From: Candidatus Alectryobacillus merdavium
Lineage (GTDB): Bacteria; Bacillota_I; Bacilli_A; RFN20; CAG-826
Direction of reading: 5' to 3'
NCBI GenBank assembly: GCA_017694735.1
Contig: JADIMN010000045.1
Location: 1-6,826 of the forward strand
DNA length: 6,826 nucleotides
The position numbers and the translations under genes were made by a program. The notes beneath the pieces were generated by a model that did no database searches, was not told the origin of the DNA, and was given only the letters and a program-made list of their open reading frames with translations. The stretch's first letter is position 1. Each line of letters starts with the position of its first letter. Of this stretch, positions 5,401-6,826 are shown piece by piece.

Positions 5401-6826
5401 TGAATTTTGATATAAAAAAGACTTATTTAATAATTGCTAATAGTTCATACGAAAGTTTATTATTAAAAGTTAGAAAAAATAATCCTTTAATAAATTTTAA
5501 ATTCATATCTTCATCTAAATTTAAAAAAATGTTTTCATTTTCTTATGATAAAGATATATTCTTTAAATTTTTTAATAAACTTAATTTAAAAGATAAAAAA
5601 TTAAATGAATACAATTACTTTTCATCTTTTATTAGATATATAGATTTATATAAGCCAAGTAAAAGTTATGATTTTTCTGATTTTTTAAAAGCTAAAGATT
5701 ACTTAATAGAAAACAACTTAATATTAAGACAAAATTATGAAGTCTATATTAATTTATTAAAAAATAAGGAGATTTTATTACTCAATTTAGATTATGATGA
5801 TGAAATTAAAATTTTATTAAATAATTTAAATGTTAACTATACTCATATTAATATAAAATATTTAGGTTTTGCCGATAATTTTGATAAAAAAGTACTTAAA
5901 TTTAGAACTGTTTTTGAACAACTTGATTATGTTTTTAATAGTATATGTGATACGATTAAATCCCAAAGAGTTTTAAATAAAAACAGTAATATTGAAAAAA
6001 ATATTGTTATTAATTGTAATTATGAAAAATATGAGTTTTATTTAAAATATTTTTCAAAAACATATCATTTACCTATTATTTATGAAAAAAGAACAAGATT
6101 GATTGATACTCTTGGAGTTAGAAATATTCTCAATGAATGTTATATAAATAAATCATTTATAAGCTTTTTAAATAGTCCTTTTTTAACAGAAAATCCTAAT
6201 ATAAATGAGTTTTTGCAAGAAACGATAGTGAACTGCAATGATTTTGATTTAATTTATAAGAATATTGTGCAATATCTATCATCGACAATTATTGTTGAAA
6301 GATTTGGAGATAAGGGAATATTAGTAACTAATGAAAAAACTTTTGACAATAAAAAACATTATATTTTAGATTTTTATGATGGAATTTATCCAAAGAACTT
6401 TCAAGATAATGATTTTATTTTAGATGAAGTAAAAAAAGAACTTCATATAAACCAATCTTATATGAAATATAAGCTTGATGAAATCATATGCAAAGATTTT
6501 ATTTCTTTGAATAATGTTGATATATCTTATTCTTTAAATACTATAGATCGATCATACATTTCTAATTTAGCATCGGAATTAGAATTAAAAGTCGAGCCAT
6601 TAAAAATAGTACAAGAAAAGGTAACTGATTATTCTAGAATTAATTCTATTTTAAAATATCAACTTTATACCGATGATAAAGAAAAATATTCTAGAAAAAA
6701 CGAATTATATTTACAATATAAAAATGAATTTAAAAAAGATGTTAAATGGTTTGATTATGGATTTAAAAAATTTGATAAAATTCCAGAAAATAAAATTGAA
6801 AAATACTCTCAAACACTATTAGAAAA
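5400..6826 (+). CDS. AddB/RexB-like helicase-nuclease subunit (partial, 5' end)
   Basis: An open frame of 475 codons without a stop runs off the right edge. Its ATG begins on the last base of the glpK stop (TAATG) and is preceded by AAAGG at 5388-5392, so it is the third gene of the operon. Residues 321-331 read YILDFYDGIYP and are followed by an acidic stretch and KKEL, the pattern of the AddB/RexB motif (hydrophobic strand, D/E-G-hydrophobic-hydrophobic-P). Before it, residues 167-236 (FRTVFEQLDYVFNSI, then NIVINCNYEKYEFYL and LPIIYEKRTRLID) resemble the part where AddB-type proteins list the residues of the accessory helicase-like fold. The N-terminus shows no Walker A GxGKT/S. If right, it would help process double-strand DNA ends with an AddA-type partner, and a PD-(D/E)XK nuclease domain should lie beyond the window. 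The composition is very rich in Lys, Asn, Ile and Phe. This is family recognition by eye. Confidence 0.6.
   Translation, partial: MNFDIKKTYLIIANSSYESLLLKVRKNNPLINFKFISSSKFKKMFSFSYDKDIFFKFFNKLNLKDKKLNEYNYFSSFIRYIDLYKPSKSYDFSDFLKAKDYLIENNLILRQNYEVYINLLKNKEILLLNLDYDDEIKILLNNLNVNYTHINIKYLGFADNFDKKVLKFRTVFEQLDYVFNSICDTIKSQRVLNKNSNIEKNIVINCNYEKYEFYLKYFSKTYHLPIIYEKRTRLIDTLGVRNILNECYINKSFISFLNSPFLTENPNINEFLQETIVNCNDFDLIYKNIVQYLSSTIIVERFGDKGILVTNEKTFDNKKHYILDFYDGIYPKNFQDNDFILDEVKKELHINQSYMKYKLDEIICKDFISLNNVDISYSLNTIDRSYISNLASELELKVEPLKIVQEKVTDYSRINSILKYQLYTDDKEKYSRKNELYLQYKNEFKKDVKWFDYGFKKFDKIPENKIEKYSQTLLE

Overview
The window comes from an AT-rich, low-GC Gram-positive-type bacterium. Genes carry Shine-Dalgarno sites, promoters are of the TTGAAA/TATAAT kind, and intrinsic terminators are present. 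Tryptophan is encoded by TGG at conserved positions (for example the WGGREGY and WDTDQFP motifs of XylA), and no in-frame TGA interrupts the conserved genes. This points to the standard code rather than the UGA=Trp code of Mycoplasma. An Acholeplasma-, Erysipelotrichales- or RF39-like relative of the Bacilli/Mollicutes branch fits, but that placement is inference.

Left part (1-2907, + strand): the 3' end of an unidentified gene, then xylA (xylose isomerase) and xylB (xylulokinase), 25 and 18 bases apart. A hairpin plus T-run closes the block. XylA converts D-xylose to D-xylulose and XylB phosphorylates it to xylulose 5-phosphate, which enters the pentose phosphate pathway. The promoter, any xylose regulator and any transporter lie outside the window to the left.

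Middle (2908-3157): a minus-strand tRNA-Ala(GGC) with its own terminator, which faces the xylB terminator, and a near-consensus promoter. The remaining AT-rich bases probably hold the promoter of the next + strand operon.

Right part (3158-6826, + strand): three tightly packed genes. They are a Cof-type HAD phosphatase, glpK (glycerol kinase, overlapping it by ATGA) and a long gene that starts on the last base of the glpK stop codon and runs off the window. The last gene looks like an AddB/RexB-type (inactivated helicase/nuclease) recombination-repair subunit, judged from one conserved motif and overall layout. The HAD phosphatase and GlpK could share a link to phosphorylated metabolites, but the third gene suggests a housekeeping operon of mixed content.

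No mobile element, CRISPR array or clearly new system was seen. The points most worth a second look are the apparent loss of the PTS-phosphorylated histidine in GlpK, the compact AddB-like protein without a visible Walker A motif, and the near-leaderless start of the HAD gene.
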